A DNA stretch of 39,159 nucleotides from a virus, in IMG/VR virus record IMGVR_UViG_3300042356_000422, positions 1 through 39,159 of that record; one strand, given 5' to 3'. The position numbers were made by a program, and so were the translations under genes. Of the stretch, positions 8,006 through 16,110 are shown piece by piece; position 1 is the stretch's first letter, and each line of letters opens with the position of its first letter. The notes beneath the pieces are model-generated. The model did not search any database, had not been told where the DNA came from, and was given only the letters and a program-made list of their open reading frames with translations.

Positions 8006-8578
8006 TTAGTCGTCCATTCTATCGTCTTGGACTACCCAGCCCAGACGAAATAGATCCTCACGGATCTCATCAGTGACTATGCCTTCGCTAACATAGCCTT
8101 CACCTTCTTTATAGGCCAGTTGTTGTTGCTCAGTGAGCACAGCAAACTCGCTTGCAATTAGAGTTCTAGTATCTCTAATACCGCTACAATACCAATCAAT
8201 GTAATCGCCTTTCTCCTGCATATCGGCAACGATACCACCAGCATATCTCCACGAACACGACCAGCGTTGATTTTTTAGAATAGGTAAAACATCCATTTTG
8301 ATAAACTGCATATTGCACATTGAGGCATAGAGATTCTGAGCATACACATTACTTTCACGAACCTTGGCCAGTATCCAATCAGTGGATCGAAGATCATATT
8401 CCATATTGTCTTTACGCCAATTGGGATCCTCTTCTTTGATCAGTTTATCAAAATTATGTTCTTCGTACATTCTAATATATGCTTTGCTAGGCTCTTTGCC
8501 CTCTTCCTTACAGCGTTCGATATACTTTTCTTTTTGAAAAGTATTACGGGAGGGGCTTCTTGAAATTTTTAACATCAT
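8006..8578 (-). CDS. Conserved phage hypothetical protein, 190 aa
   Basis: Contains the striking segment WSCSWRYAGGIVADMQEKGD followed by YIDWYCSG, then a C-terminal region VTDEIREDLFRLGWVVQDD. It resembles an unknown family I recall from aquatic T4-type phages. Basic N-terminus. It overlaps the preceding gene by 35 bp, so it is co-transcribed. No catalytic residues assigned. Confidence 0.72.
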   Translation of the reverse strand: MMLKISRSPSRNTFQKEKYIERCKEEGKEPSKAYIRMYEEHNFDKLIKEEDPNWRKDNMEYDLRSTDWILAKVRESNVYAQNLYASMCNMQFIKMDVLPILKNQRWSCSWRYAGGIVADMQEKGDYIDWYCSGIRDTRTLIASEFAVLTEQQQLAYKEGEGYVSEGIVTDEIREDLFRLGWVVQDDRMDD

Positions 8579-8885
8579 ATACAGCTTGTTTTAGTGTTTC
8601 ACTATAATTAAGAGCACTTTGTTCTGACAAATGTATGTTAGTTTCGAAGTCTACATGGCCGTTGATTAACAATGTCCAAATGTGTTGCCAACGATTCATT
8701 GACCAAAAGTTAGTTCTTGTTTTAGTATAAATGGTTACAGTTACGCCGGTATCTTCTGCCTCTATATCAACGGTATGTGTACAATCATCGTTGCCGCATT
8801 CGCAGACAACCTTGTACATTTTAGATGTACCCCACTCATTAACTTTTAAAATACTCCTAGCTGGAGCTTCGGCTGTTAGGTCCAT
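8544..8885 (-). CDS. Small protein with CxC(D)xxxC-like N-terminal cluster, unknown
   Basis: A 113-residue frame beginning inside the stop region of the upstream gene. An internal start at 8819 (MYKVVCECGNDDCTH) is an attractive alternative, because a Cys/His cluster often sits near the N-terminus and the first 22 residues look atypical. The cluster VCECGNDDCTH could bind metal. The rest is a strand-rich domain with a Trp pair (FWSMNRWQHIWTLLINGH). Function unknown. Confidence 0.62.
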   Translation of the reverse strand: MDLTAEAPARSILKVNEWGTSKMYKVVCECGNDDCTHTVDIEAEDTGVTVTIYTKTRTNFWSMNRWQHIWTLLINGHVDFETNIHLSEQSALNYSETLKQAVYDVKNFKKPLP

Positions 8886-9712
8886 AAACTATCTCTAGCC
8901 TTGATTAATCGGATCATCATGACTTCATCTTCTTTTTCATATGCGGCTTCAATTTTCTGAAGTAGCTTGTGTGATTTATCGCTTAGTTTTTTAAGTTCAG
9001 GAGTACTCTTACCACCAAACAATTTGCCACCATTGAGAATTCTAGCCTGTTCGCAGTAGTCACTCCAGCCACTGGCATCATATGGATCAGGACGAGCACG
9101 ATAGGTCACAGTCCACCAGGTGTAGAGTTCTTTGATTTCTTTGGCACGTTCTGCTTGTCCGGTGGGCTTGCCGTATTCTGGATCGTCTGGTTGGCACCAG
9201 TCAGTGTTGGTCAGTGTCATTGCCCAGTCTAAGTGATCGAGACCAGCCTGTGGGCAACGCCACACACGCCAACGGAACCAACCACTGGCCCAGAAGGGAG
9301 GATCATACTTGGCACGAGCTTCTTTGTCGCCCCAGGCAATATGACTCCAAGCTGATTCTATCTCAACAAAATCAACCAACTCATTGAATAAGCAAGGCAA
9401 AAAGCGGTTCCCCACGTCCTGCCACTGGCCAGGCTTAATATCCCGGGGATGAGCGGTAAGGCTATGAGTGCGACTAACCCAACGGTTGTTAATGTAGTAC
9501 TTGATATCATAAAGAGTCCTTACAGGCCAAGTGACAAAATCTTGGATGTGTCCAAGTGCTTCTTCTGCTAACCAATAGCGGAAGTTGTGCTTCATCTGAG
9601 CGGCTGTGGTCCAGTCATCCCATTCATCGGATGTACCCGCGGCCAGTTTTTTAGTACCGCGAAGCCAATCAGCGAACGGTGAGCAAGACCAATAGTTTGT
9701 GTGTTGTGCCAT
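8876..9712 (-). CDS. Large Trp-rich conserved phage protein, unknown
   Basis: A 278-residue protein unusually rich in Trp and Arg (SGWFRWRVWRCPQAGLDHLDWAM). Beginning MAQHTNYWSCSPFADWLRGT. It resembles a hypothetical family I recall from large aquatic phages. No recognised catalytic site. Its promoter is a perfect sigma70 sequence ending 9 nt before the ATG, with no Shine-Dalgarno sequence. Confidence 0.75.
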   Translation of the reverse strand: MAQHTNYWSCSPFADWLRGTKKLAAGTSDEWDDWTTAAQMKHNFRYWLAEEALGHIQDFVTWPVRTLYDIKYYINNRWVSRTHSLTAHPRDIKPGQWQDVGNRFLPCLFNELVDFVEIESAWSHIAWGDKEARAKYDPPFWASGWFRWRVWRCPQAGLDHLDWAMTLTNTDWCQPDDPEYGKPTGQAERAKEIKELYTWWTVTYRARPDPYDASGWSDYCEQARILNGGKLFGGKSTPELKKLSDKSHKLLQKIEAAYEKEDEVMMIRLIKARDSLWT

Positions 9713-9721
9713 AATAAAGTA

Positions 9722-9750
9722 ATTATACAGTCTTTCTAGAAACCTGTCAA
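9722..9750 (-). promoter_or_regulatory. Perfect sigma70 promoter close to a start codon
   Basis: TTGACA (9750-9745), 17-nt spacer, TATAAT (9727-9722), then 9 nt to the ATG at 9712. This predicts a leader of only about 2-3 nt. Confidence 0.85.
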
Positions 9751-10406
9751 TAAGATTCTTTTTTGAACAATTCTAAATCTTCCGGAGTATTGATTTCAGC
9801 AGCGATTCCTGCGTCGATGATACCAATAGTGTAACCATTTTGTATCCAACGTAATTGTTCCAGACTTTCAATGTTTTCTTCGGGATAGACAGTCAGTGTT
9901 TGGTATTTTTTAAGAGCATCCATTCTGTAAGCGTAGATACCGTAATGCCAATCACCGTATTTTAAAGGAGCACGACAGAACCAGTGTGCTTCGGTGCCCG
10001 ACGAAATCACTTTAACAGTGTTAGGATCGTGTCGTTGACCATCTGCCATGGGATGTTTTAATGTGGCAACATCGTAGATATTGAGCAGCAATGGCAATTT
10101 CTTTACATCTTCTACAGGCACTGTTACCATGTCACCCTGCACATTGATTATGGCATCATAATGAGGCATTTGATCTATGGCTTTGGCAATACGAGCTGTA
10201 CCGTTTTCAGAATCATATACCAGTAGAGCATTTGATACTTCAGCGGCAATGTCTTTGCTGTCCGTTGCAACATATACATCGAGCCCCGTGGATAAGCATT
10301 GTTCGTAGACTCTACGAATAAGAGTTTGTCCACCGACATCACATAGCATTTTATTTGGAAAGCGAGTGCTTGCAAGTCTCGCGGGTATCACAATTGCGGT
10401 TTTCAT
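9747..10406 (-). CDS. kdsB: CMP-KDO synthetase (3-deoxy-manno-octulosonate cytidylyltransferase)
   Basis: Activates KDO with CTP for transfer to lipid A or other acceptors. Signature TAIVIPARLASTRFPNKML at the N-terminus, then VYVATDSKDIA, NGTARIAKA, AIINVQGD (metal-binding Asp) and the C-terminal AAEINTPEDLELF. At 219 residues it is shorter than the usual 240-250. Where most family members have SGTDR this one has NGTAR. The stop of the upstream 127-aa gene touches the ATG. Together with kdsA it gives the first and last steps of CMP-KDO formation from Ara5P; the phosphatase kdsC is not seen. Confidence 0.93.
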   Translation of the reverse strand: MKTAIVIPARLASTRFPNKMLCDVGGQTLIRRVYEQCLSTGLDVYVATDSKDIAAEVSNALLVYDSENGTARIAKAIDQMPHYDAIINVQGDMVTVPVEDVKKLPLLLNIYDVATLKHPMADGQRHDPNTVKVISSGTEAHWFCRAPLKYGDWHYGIYAYRMDALKKYQTLTVYPEENIESLEQLRWIQNGYTIGIIDAGIAAEINTPEDLELFKKESY

Positions 10407-10790
10407 TTAGATTTTTCTTTGATATCCTGCCAGATTAAGCATAATACTGTATTGTTCGTATGCTTTTTGCACAGCCGTGTTTGACTGCCGATACCAACTT
10501 TCCTCACGTTCTTTTTCCATAAGCATAGAAAACATATCAGCATCACTGTAGCCGTGTTTATGGTTGCCAAAAAATCTCTGTTCCATTTCTACTAGAGCTC
10601 GAAAGCGGCTTTCAGGTATTTGAACTGTATAGACTTTTTCAGTTTCAAATTCTACAAAATCCTTATTGATAATATCTGCTCGCATAGGATCTGTAAAATA
10701 TTTGGGAGGGTGGTATCTAGCCCTCCGTTTTTGATCATCTACGATTTGTATTTCGTAGTTTTTGCAAAACTGATCAATTTTTTCTTTCAT
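10407..10790 (-). CDS. Hypothetical helical protein, 127 aa
   Basis: A charged protein with basic and acidic clusters (DDQKRRARYHPPKYF; EMEQRFFGNHKHGYSD) and a helical C-terminus. The start overlaps the thyX stop (ATGA-type) and the stop abuts the kdsB start, so all three genes form one operon. No family recognised. Confidence 0.7.
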   Translation of the reverse strand: MKEKIDQFCKNYEIQIVDDQKRRARYHPPKYFTDPMRADIINKDFVEFETEKVYTVQIPESRFRALVEMEQRFFGNHKHGYSDADMFSMLMEKEREESWYRQSNTAVQKAYEQYSIMLNLAGYQRKI

Positions 10791-11452
10791 TGCACTAGGC
10801 TTTCACTCATTGGGAATATGGCAGCAATGGCCTTAGCACAGGCTACAGCAACTAGTTGATGCTCTTTTTGTGTACCGTTTGCACTACGCAATTCAATAAA
10901 GTGAATCCAGCTACGTAGAGTGCCGTTCATATACAATCTGCTTTCAATTAGGCCTTCGGGTAACACAGCACGAGCCTGTTCCTTGGCTATGCCATTCTTG
11001 ATAGCCCACTCGTATTCTCGTTGTGCGGCATAGATGACTCGTTGTTGAGCTCTAAACCATTCATTTTGTAACTGTTGATCTTCCACTTCGACTGAGTTCT
11101 GTCTGTTTTTGGAGTCTTGTAGTCTGGCTTCTCTTGTAACGAAATTGAGATCTCGAGTTGGGTCAGCATAGCGTTGAGAAAATTCTTGGAAACTAAAACT
11201 TCTGTGTCTAAGGATCTGTCGGGCAATGTCTCTGGTTGTGGTAATTTCAACGCAGGCGGAGACCATTTCAAGTGGGCTCCAGTGGGCGTGTTTAACAAGA
11301 TATCGTATGAGTTTTTCGGATGTGTCTGTGTTGAGCTGATTGGAGGGATTGCTGACACGGGCGCAATACGCAATGAGTTCCTGCGCATCTGTGAGGCCCA
11401 GATCTCTAAATTCCTCTGTTGGTTGACTATAGGATAAAAGTTTAACATTCAT
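10787..11452 (-). CDS. thyX: Flavin-dependent thymidylate synthase
   Basis: Makes dTMP from dUMP using methylene-THF, NADPH and FAD. The ThyX signature RHRSFSFQEFSQR is at residues 82-94. The N-terminal MNVKLLSYSQPTEEF and the GLIESRLYMNGTLRSWIHF block with the later RSANGTQKEHQL match the family. 221 residues, normal length. It would supply dTMP for phage DNA synthesis. The start is 4 nt from the stop of the upstream gene; the TAAATA seen here is that stop codon plus following bases and lies too close (1 nt) to act like the other boxes. Confidence 0.95.
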   Translation of the reverse strand: MNVKLLSYSQPTEEFRDLGLTDAQELIAYCARVSNPSNQLNTDTSEKLIRYLVKHAHWSPLEMVSACVEITTTRDIARQILRHRSFSFQEFSQRYADPTRDLNFVTREARLQDSKNRQNSVEVEDQQLQNEWFRAQQRVIYAAQREYEWAIKNGIAKEQARAVLPEGLIESRLYMNGTLRSWIHFIELRSANGTQKEHQLVAVACAKAIAAIFPMSESLVQ

Positions 11453-11456
11453 GTAT

Positions 11457-11957
11457 TTAATCTTCTTTAGGTGGTTCCTGACAGAGTTTCTCCATCAGCT
11501 TGTAATGATCGTAGGCTTTTTTAAGTGCGGCAAACTGTTCTAGTTTCTTAGGGTCAGGCACAAGTATGGCCAAGCGTTCTTCCATCTTGTTCATGAACTC
11601 TTTGAGACTTTTGCCATCTACTTTGATATCAGTGCCAGCGGCCATATCAATACCGTCACTGCTGATATTCACACTTGATGATGTATTATAACCACTAGTA
11701 CCTGTGATATAATAGTTATTACTGCTGGCACTTCCAATGGTATATCCATTATTAGCAATAGTTGTGCTCGGTAAAGTAATAGTATTTGAACTGTACATAC
11801 TATTCATAGTGCTAGTATCTATTGTGATGGTATCGACGCCGCCACTATAACTGATGTTACCATAGTCGGGAGGAACGGCGCCGTAACCTAGATCTAATGT
11901 ACCAATATCCTGTGCAATAATGCCTACATCAGGATCGTCAAGATCTTGTTTGCTCAC
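11457..11957 (-). CDS. Phage protein with Gly/Ser/Thr-rich N-terminus, possibly structural
   Basis: A 166-residue protein with a GTG start. Residues 1-100 are rich in Ser, Thr, Asn, Gly and Tyr (TITLPSTTIANNGYTIGSAS), like fibre or decoration proteins. The C-terminal 65 residues form a helical domain starting DIKVDGKSLKEFMNKMEERL, which I recall from T4-type aquatic phage proteins. Likely a virion or assembly protein; exact role unknown. Confidence 0.65.
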   Translation of the reverse strand: MSKQDLDDPDVGIIAQDIGTLDLGYGAVPPDYGNISYSGGVDTITIDTSTMNSMYSSNTITLPSTTIANNGYTIGSASSNNYYITGTSGYNTSSSVNISSDGIDMAAGTDIKVDGKSLKEFMNKMEERLAILVPDPKKLEQFAALKKAYDHYKLMEKLCQEPPKED

Positions 11958-11959
11958 GA

Positions 11960-12151
11960 TTAGGCCTTGGCTTCTTTACGAGTGTTTTTTTCTTCTGTGA
12001 TTTCGTTGCGACGAGTTTTAACACCCTTGGCAACTTCTTGAAGTGCTTTACGAGCACGAGTACCTGCGGCACCGTTGCCTGCTGTGAATTTTGCGTCCTC
12101 AGCTAAGAATGCTTCGAAGTCTGCTTTTAATTGTTCTACTGTTGTTGACAT
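11960..12151 (-). CDS. Histone H1-like (Hc1-type) DNA-binding protein
   Basis: A 63-residue protein with the pattern of bacterial Hc1/H1-like proteins: LKADFEAFLAEDAKFTAGNG, then AAGTRARKALQEVAKGVKTR and a Lys/Glu-rich end. These are small helical proteins thought to coat or compact DNA. AAGGAA precedes the ATG. It lies 44 nt downstream of the tRNA-like RNA and may be read through from its promoter. Confidence 0.75.
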   Translation of the reverse strand: MSTTVEQLKADFEAFLAEDAKFTAGNGAAGTRARKALQEVAKGVKTRRNEITEEKNTRKEAKA

Positions 12152-12194
12152 AATTGTTTCCTTAAAGTTATGTTCTAATACTTATTATCGTATA

Positions 12195-12305
12195 TGGTAT
12201 GGTCGGTAGGTTTCGAACCTACAAGGGCTACGTCTATGACTACGCCCCGTCCCCTTACCAAGCTATGGGCCTGGCGGGAGGTCTGCCTATTCCACTCACG
12301 ACCAC
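12195..12305 (-). tRNA. tRNA-like RNA with very long variable arm (decoding status unclear)
   Basis: A 111-nt RNA. The acceptor stem pairs GTGGTCG with CGACCAT (one G.U), followed by A73 and an encoded CCA. The T-arm is perfect: GTAGG-TTCGAAA-CCTAC. A Leu-like D-loop (TGGAATAGGCAGAC) is closed by GAG/CTC. The best anticodon arm is CCAGG-CCCATAG-CTTGG, giving CAT but with C33 instead of U33. The variable arm is about 38 nt, closed by AAGGG/CCCTT. Normal class II tRNAs are 85-95 nt. It may be a divergent tRNA, a decoy, or a regulatory tRNA mimic. Confidence 0.7.
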
Positions 12306-12311
12306 AATATT

Positions 12312-12339
12312 AGTATACAGGAAATAATACTAGAGTCAA
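12312..12339 (-). promoter_or_regulatory. Sigma70 promoter of the tRNA-like RNA
   Basis: TTGACT (12339-12334), 16-nt spacer, TATACT (12317-12312), then 6 nt to G1 of the tRNA-like RNA at 12305. Transcription would begin on the mature 5' base, so no 5' trimming would be needed. Confidence 0.75.
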
Positions 12340-12353
12340 GTCTTTTTTGTCAA

Positions 12354-13763
12354 TTATGTGAACAATTGGTAACTTACAGTCCAAAATAAATTAAGACCAG
12401 ATGTAATCGATGTACTAGTAATTGGTCTTAGTCTAATCGTACCAGATGCACTGTCGTAGTCTGCAGTAATCGAACCAATGATACTGAAGTTGATCGCTGC
12501 CGCTGTAGCCTGAGCATTTACAATAGTGACTGTGGTTGTGTCATTGACCAACAACACCTCACTAATATAGACATTGGTAGACTGATGGACTTTGAATGTT
12601 GCCCGACAACCTTTGTAGATTGTGGAGTTATAAGAAATGGTTGTATATGTCTCTGCTGTATTTGTAACCAATTGAGTATAGGTACCGTTTTGTACTCCCT
12701 CTACTACTCGAGCAACTCCCTGTGTCTGTAATGTGGTACTGACATAGTCTCTGTTAGCGTTGTTTTGTACAATACTGTCACCGACTGTTAGTGTGCCGTC
12801 AACAGTTAGATTACTGCTAAAGGTAGATGCTTGAGAAACTGTGATGCTGCTAGAATCTGTAGTTGATATAGTACTACCTATAATTCTAAGAGATTCAATG
12901 TCAACTGAGCCAGTTCCGTTTGCAGATAATATCAAAGTAGCATTAGTGTTTATAGTAGAAAGTCCATCTTGACTCAGTCTAACATCACCTAATGTAATAG
13001 TATTATTGTCAACAACATTTATGGTTGTACCCGAAAGCGCACCAAGTTGATTGATTTTCCATATACCGTCTGATGTTAATGCTGCTTTTTCCGACAATAC
13101 TCCTGCTGTACTACGAGTATCAAACGTAAGTTCGCCTGGAACAATTCCCAATGACACAGCTCCCGAAACTCTAGCAGTTATACCACCAATTGACACTCTA
13201 TTGGTACCGTCGTGACCTATGAAATTTAAATCAGCAATATCGTCGCCGTTGGCAACAGCGGTGGGTGCAATATCTGTTCCCCGAGTTCTTAAAAAATTAA
13301 AATTTACTGCATCAACAGTTGAGTGGTGTTGCGCATATGTTAATCCATTTCCAAACGTACCAGAATACGAATTTTTAGTAATATACACGTCACCTGAAGT
13401 TCTTAAAGAACCAACCAGAGCCCCTCCGGTGCCGTCAACTAGCAAGGTAGAATCATCTGCAAATACACTACCTGTTAAATCGCCATCAAACGGACCAGTA
13501 GCTGCCACAGTAACAGTAGCATCTATTCGACCAGCTGCGTCATTATAAGCAAATGTGATTCCGGAATGCGATCCTGTAGTAAACAATGATGCTGCGGCAT
13601 CAGCCGCATCTTCTAAAGAAATACCAGTAGTAGTGACACCGCCAGCAGTTGTACCATTACCCACAAACAATTGTCCGGTAGTAGTATCATGAATCAGCTC
13701 GCCGGTCAATGGTGTGATTGCAAGTCGTTGTGCAGTGGTCCCTCTGCGTATTTGTAATGGCAT
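12354..13763 (-). CDS. Tail-fibre-like protein
   Basis: A 469-residue protein. The N-terminus PLQIRRGTTAQRLAITPLTG and then ELIHDTTTGQLFVGNGTTAG match the start of many phage fibre or hyaluronidase-like proteins. The remainder is Ser/Thr/Gly/Asn-rich beta repeat (DGTLTVGDSI; GDVRLSQDGLSTINTNA), as in trimeric fibres. AGGAG lies 6 nt before the ATG, and a TAAATA box lies further upstream, consistent with late expression. It borders the accessory island. Confidence 0.8.
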   Translation of the reverse strand: MPLQIRRGTTAQRLAITPLTGELIHDTTTGQLFVGNGTTAGGVTTTGISLEDAADAAASLFTTGSHSGITFAYNDAAGRIDATVTVAATGPFDGDLTGSVFADDSTLLVDGTGGALVGSLRTSGDVYITKNSYSGTFGNGLTYAQHHSTVDAVNFNFLRTRGTDIAPTAVANGDDIADLNFIGHDGTNRVSIGGITARVSGAVSLGIVPGELTFDTRSTAGVLSEKAALTSDGIWKINQLGALSGTTINVVDNNTITLGDVRLSQDGLSTINTNATLILSANGTGSVDIESLRIIGSTISTTDSSSITVSQASTFSSNLTVDGTLTVGDSIVQNNANRDYVSTTLQTQGVARVVEGVQNGTYTQLVTNTAETYTTISYNSTIYKGCRATFKVHQSTNVYISEVLLVNDTTTVTIVNAQATAAAINFSIIGSITADYDSASGTIRLRPITSTSITSGLNLFWTVSYQLFT

Positions 13764-13789
13764 TTTAAACTCCTGAATATCTTAACTTG

Positions 13790-13795
13790 TATTTA
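13790..13795 (-). promoter_or_regulatory. AATAAATA late-type box for the fibre gene
   Basis: TAAATA on the minus strand, 26 nt before the ATG. The leader contains AGGAG, so this is the conventional arrangement. Confidence 0.5.
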
Positions 13796-13926
13796 TTCGC
13801 ATTATGATAACTTGGAGTGTTAAATTCTACTGTGAGTTATGATAGCAAACACGAATTTATACCCAAAAACAAAGTATTATGCTAGTTTAATAGACAACTA
13901 ATTTTTAAGCACCTACAGTTGATGGT

Positions 13927-13932
13927 TAAATA
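13927..13932 (+). promoter_or_regulatory. TAAATA box, 5 nt before the GNAT gene
   Basis: GGTTAAATA-TAGGC-ATG with no Shine-Dalgarno sequence. Confidence 0.55.
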
Positions 13933-13937
13933 TAGGC

Positions 13938-14390
13938 ATGAAACCAGTATTCCTAAACAGTGAGACAGACAAACTAGGCAATGAAATAAACGTTTTCAGG
14001 ACCGATCAACTTGGCAAGAGCCCCATTTATACATTCTTTCTGCGACAAATGGCAGAACTAATCGATAAAGGATTTGGAACATCTATTACCACATGGGATG
14101 ATAAAACCTGCGGAGCTGTTTATGCAGAACAAGATGGCAAGATTTTGGGTCATATTGTATATGATACAGTTAGGCCCAATCATCTTTGGATCACTCTTAG
14201 TGCTGTTGACGAAACTTGCAGAGGCAGAGGTATCTATACAATACTTCACAAGCACTTTGAGCAAATTGCAAAAGAAAAAGGTTGTCAATACATTTCAAGT
14301 TATGTACACGTTAAAAATCTTGTTCGACAGAAATCTGCTGAAAAGGTAGGAATGAAGCCTTTCTTCTACTTGATGATTAAAGAAATTTAA
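13938..14390 (+). CDS. GNAT-family N-acetyltransferase
   Basis: A 150-residue acetyltransferase fold. Motif A, with the acetyl-CoA pyrophosphate loop, is ETCRGRGIYTILHKHFEQIA. Motif B follows as SYVHVKNLVRQKSAEKVGM, where the family usually has N-x-x-A-x-x-x-Y/x-x-x-G-F. Preceding strands HIVYDTVRPNHLWITLSAVD fit. Substrate unknown. First gene of the plus-strand run into the PP-loop genes, with 17 nt to the next gene. Confidence 0.85.
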   Translation: MKPVFLNSETDKLGNEINVFRTDQLGKSPIYTFFLRQMAELIDKGFGTSITTWDDKTCGAVYAEQDGKILGHIVYDTVRPNHLWITLSAVDETCRGRGIYTILHKHFEQIAKEKGCQYISSYVHVKNLVRQKSAEKVGMKPFFYLMIKEI

Positions 14391-14407
14391 AAATTCTGGC
14401 ATTTAAC

Positions 14408-14995
14408 ATGAAATATATTATAGTCGATGCTGCGACCCGTGTAATACTTACGTATGTGGAAGATACTAGATTATCTACAAGTTTAAAGTCTTCTTTATTT
14501 GATGTAGACATTATAGCACTTTATCCACACTATGACTTTTACAAAAATATTACCGACAAAAATATTGAAGATAATTGCCTGTGCATTTCTAAACAAGGCA
14601 TAGAGTTAAAGTTAGATACCGAAGTTCCTGAGTACATAAAACTTAAAAAATTGTTAGCATTAAAAAAACGAAAAATTGTTAAAGTACTATTCTTTGTTAC
14701 TGCAAAATCACTATCAACTTGTAATTTTTTCTTTAATCCAGCCGTAGCCTACTTAATAAATGATATGTTAGAATCAAAAAACGAAAAATTATTAGATGAC
14801 TATGTAAGCGGTAGAGGCTTAACAAAAGAAGAAGCATTGAAAGAATTAAAAATTAAATCTGACTCGTTTAATCATATATTAATAAAATTACAATCTACCA
14901 TTGATTATTTTATGGAAGTGATTATTTTGGAAAATGATATTAGTAAATTAGATATTATAGAAAACAAAATTATTAGTAGGATGGCTGTTGTATGA
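14408..14995 (+). CDS. Unknown island protein, 195 aa
   Basis: AT-rich gene encoding a Lys/Leu/Ile-rich protein. Begins MKYIIVDAATRVILTYVEDT. A Lys-rich segment (KLKKLLALKKRKIVKVLFFV) is followed by helices. The end overlaps the start of the PP-loop gene (ATGA), implying coupled translation and a related job. No family recognised. Confidence 0.7.
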   Translation: MKYIIVDAATRVILTYVEDTRLSTSLKSSLFDVDIIALYPHYDFYKNITDKNIEDNCLCISKQGIELKLDTEVPEYIKLKKLLALKKRKIVKVLFFVTAKSLSTCNFFFNPAVAYLINDMLESKNEKLLDDYVSGRGLTKEEALKELKIKSDSFNHILIKLQSTIDYFMEVIILENDISKLDIIENKIISRMAVV

Positions 14996-16110
14996 CACAA
15001 TCGTTGATAGCATATCAAGCTGATATTCTTAATGCTCAATTAATTGCTGATCCCAAATTTAAAGAATGGTTAGACTTTTATAGCATTATTCAGGATCGTT
15101 GTATAGGCATCAATGATAGAACCAATACATTTAGATTTCCTATACGAACATACGTTCCTGATAAATTTAGGCTACCAGAATTTAAAAATTCAAGTATTAC
15201 ATATGAAGAATGTGTAATAGAACGTGCTGCACAAATATTAAAACAACAAGAAGATCTCGATATTCCAATACAAATTATGTATAGTGGAGGAATTGATTCG
15301 AGTGTGATTGTATCCTCGTTTATCAAACTTCTAGGAGTAGAACAAGCCTCAAAAAGAATTACTATAAAAATGAATCAAAACAGTGTCGATGAAAATCCAG
15401 AAATGTGGTATAAATTTATAAGACCACATTTCAAAGTTGAAAATAGTGATTTTTCTTATAGTGATAAGGACATAGGTAATTGGATTTACGTTATCGGCGA
15501 ACTAAATGATCAATTATTTGGTGCAGATATTCAACAAAGTTATGAACTGTGGGGTGGTCCCGGTTCATTAAACAAGACAATTAATTTTGATACAATGGTA
15601 AAGTTTTTTATGGACTCTAAAAAAATATCATCAAGATCAGCAAAAATGTGGACATCATTGTTTATTGAAAATCTAAAAACGTGCCCGAATCATAATAATC
15701 AAGTTTGGGATCTGTTTTGGTGGTATAATTTTACATGGAAATGGATATATGTTTATTATCGATTATTTTTGTTTAGCAACGTAACAAACAATATTAATAC
15801 TGCTTGGTTAGATGATCGATATTTTCCATTTTTTGATACCACAAATTTTCAATTATGGAGTATGAACAATCAAGAGTCTAAACATCTAGGATCATGGAAT
15901 ACATATAAGATTTCTGCAAAAAAGTTTGTGTGTAGCGTATTAGGGTCTAATGAATATTTGCAAAAAGTAAAAAGACCAAGTTTAAAAAATATATTATATC
16001 TACGTCCAAGATTTAACGCAATCACTGCTGATCAAAGTGTAACACAATCTATAGATCTTAGTGATGTATTTGATGATACAAATCACATTACAAATTTTAA
16101 ACATGAATAG
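14992..16110 (+). CDS. PP-loop ATPase, asparagine-synthase-like
   Basis: A 372-residue protein with the PP-loop YSGGIDSSVIVSS at about residues 97-109. This motif binds ATP and adenylates a carboxylate or carbonyl in asparagine synthases and related amide or thio enzymes. There is no N-terminal Cys2 glutaminase domain, so ammonia or another amine donor would be needed. The C-terminal half is aromatic and Trp-rich (WDLFWWYNFTWKWIYVYYR). Overlaps both neighbours. Substrate unknown. Confidence 0.8.
   Translation: MTQSLIAYQADILNAQLIADPKFKEWLDFYSIIQDRCIGINDRTNTFRFPIRTYVPDKFRLPEFKNSSITYEECVIERAAQILKQQEDLDIPIQIMYSGGIDSSVIVSSFIKLLGVEQASKRITIKMNQNSVDENPEMWYKFIRPHFKVENSDFSYSDKDIGNWIYVIGELNDQLFGADIQQSYELWGGPGSLNKTINFDTMVKFFMDSKKISSRSAKMWTSLFIENLKTCPNHNNQVWDLFWWYNFTWKWIYVYYRLFLFSNVTNNINTAWLDDRYFPFFDTTNFQLWSMNNQESKHLGSWNTYKISAKKFVCSVLGSNEYLQKVKRPSLKNILYLRPRFNAITADQSVTQSIDLSDVFDDTNHITNFKHE

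Noticed and set aside
11450-11459. TAAATA next to the thyX start as another leaderless late promoter
   Set aside because: Only 1 nt separates it from the ATG, and it is formed by the stop codon of the upstream gene; a T4-like start would fall inside thyX.
12195-12305. Group I intron or tmRNA as explanation for the long tRNA-like RNA
   Set aside because: Too short for an intron, and no tag reading frame or tmRNA motifs.
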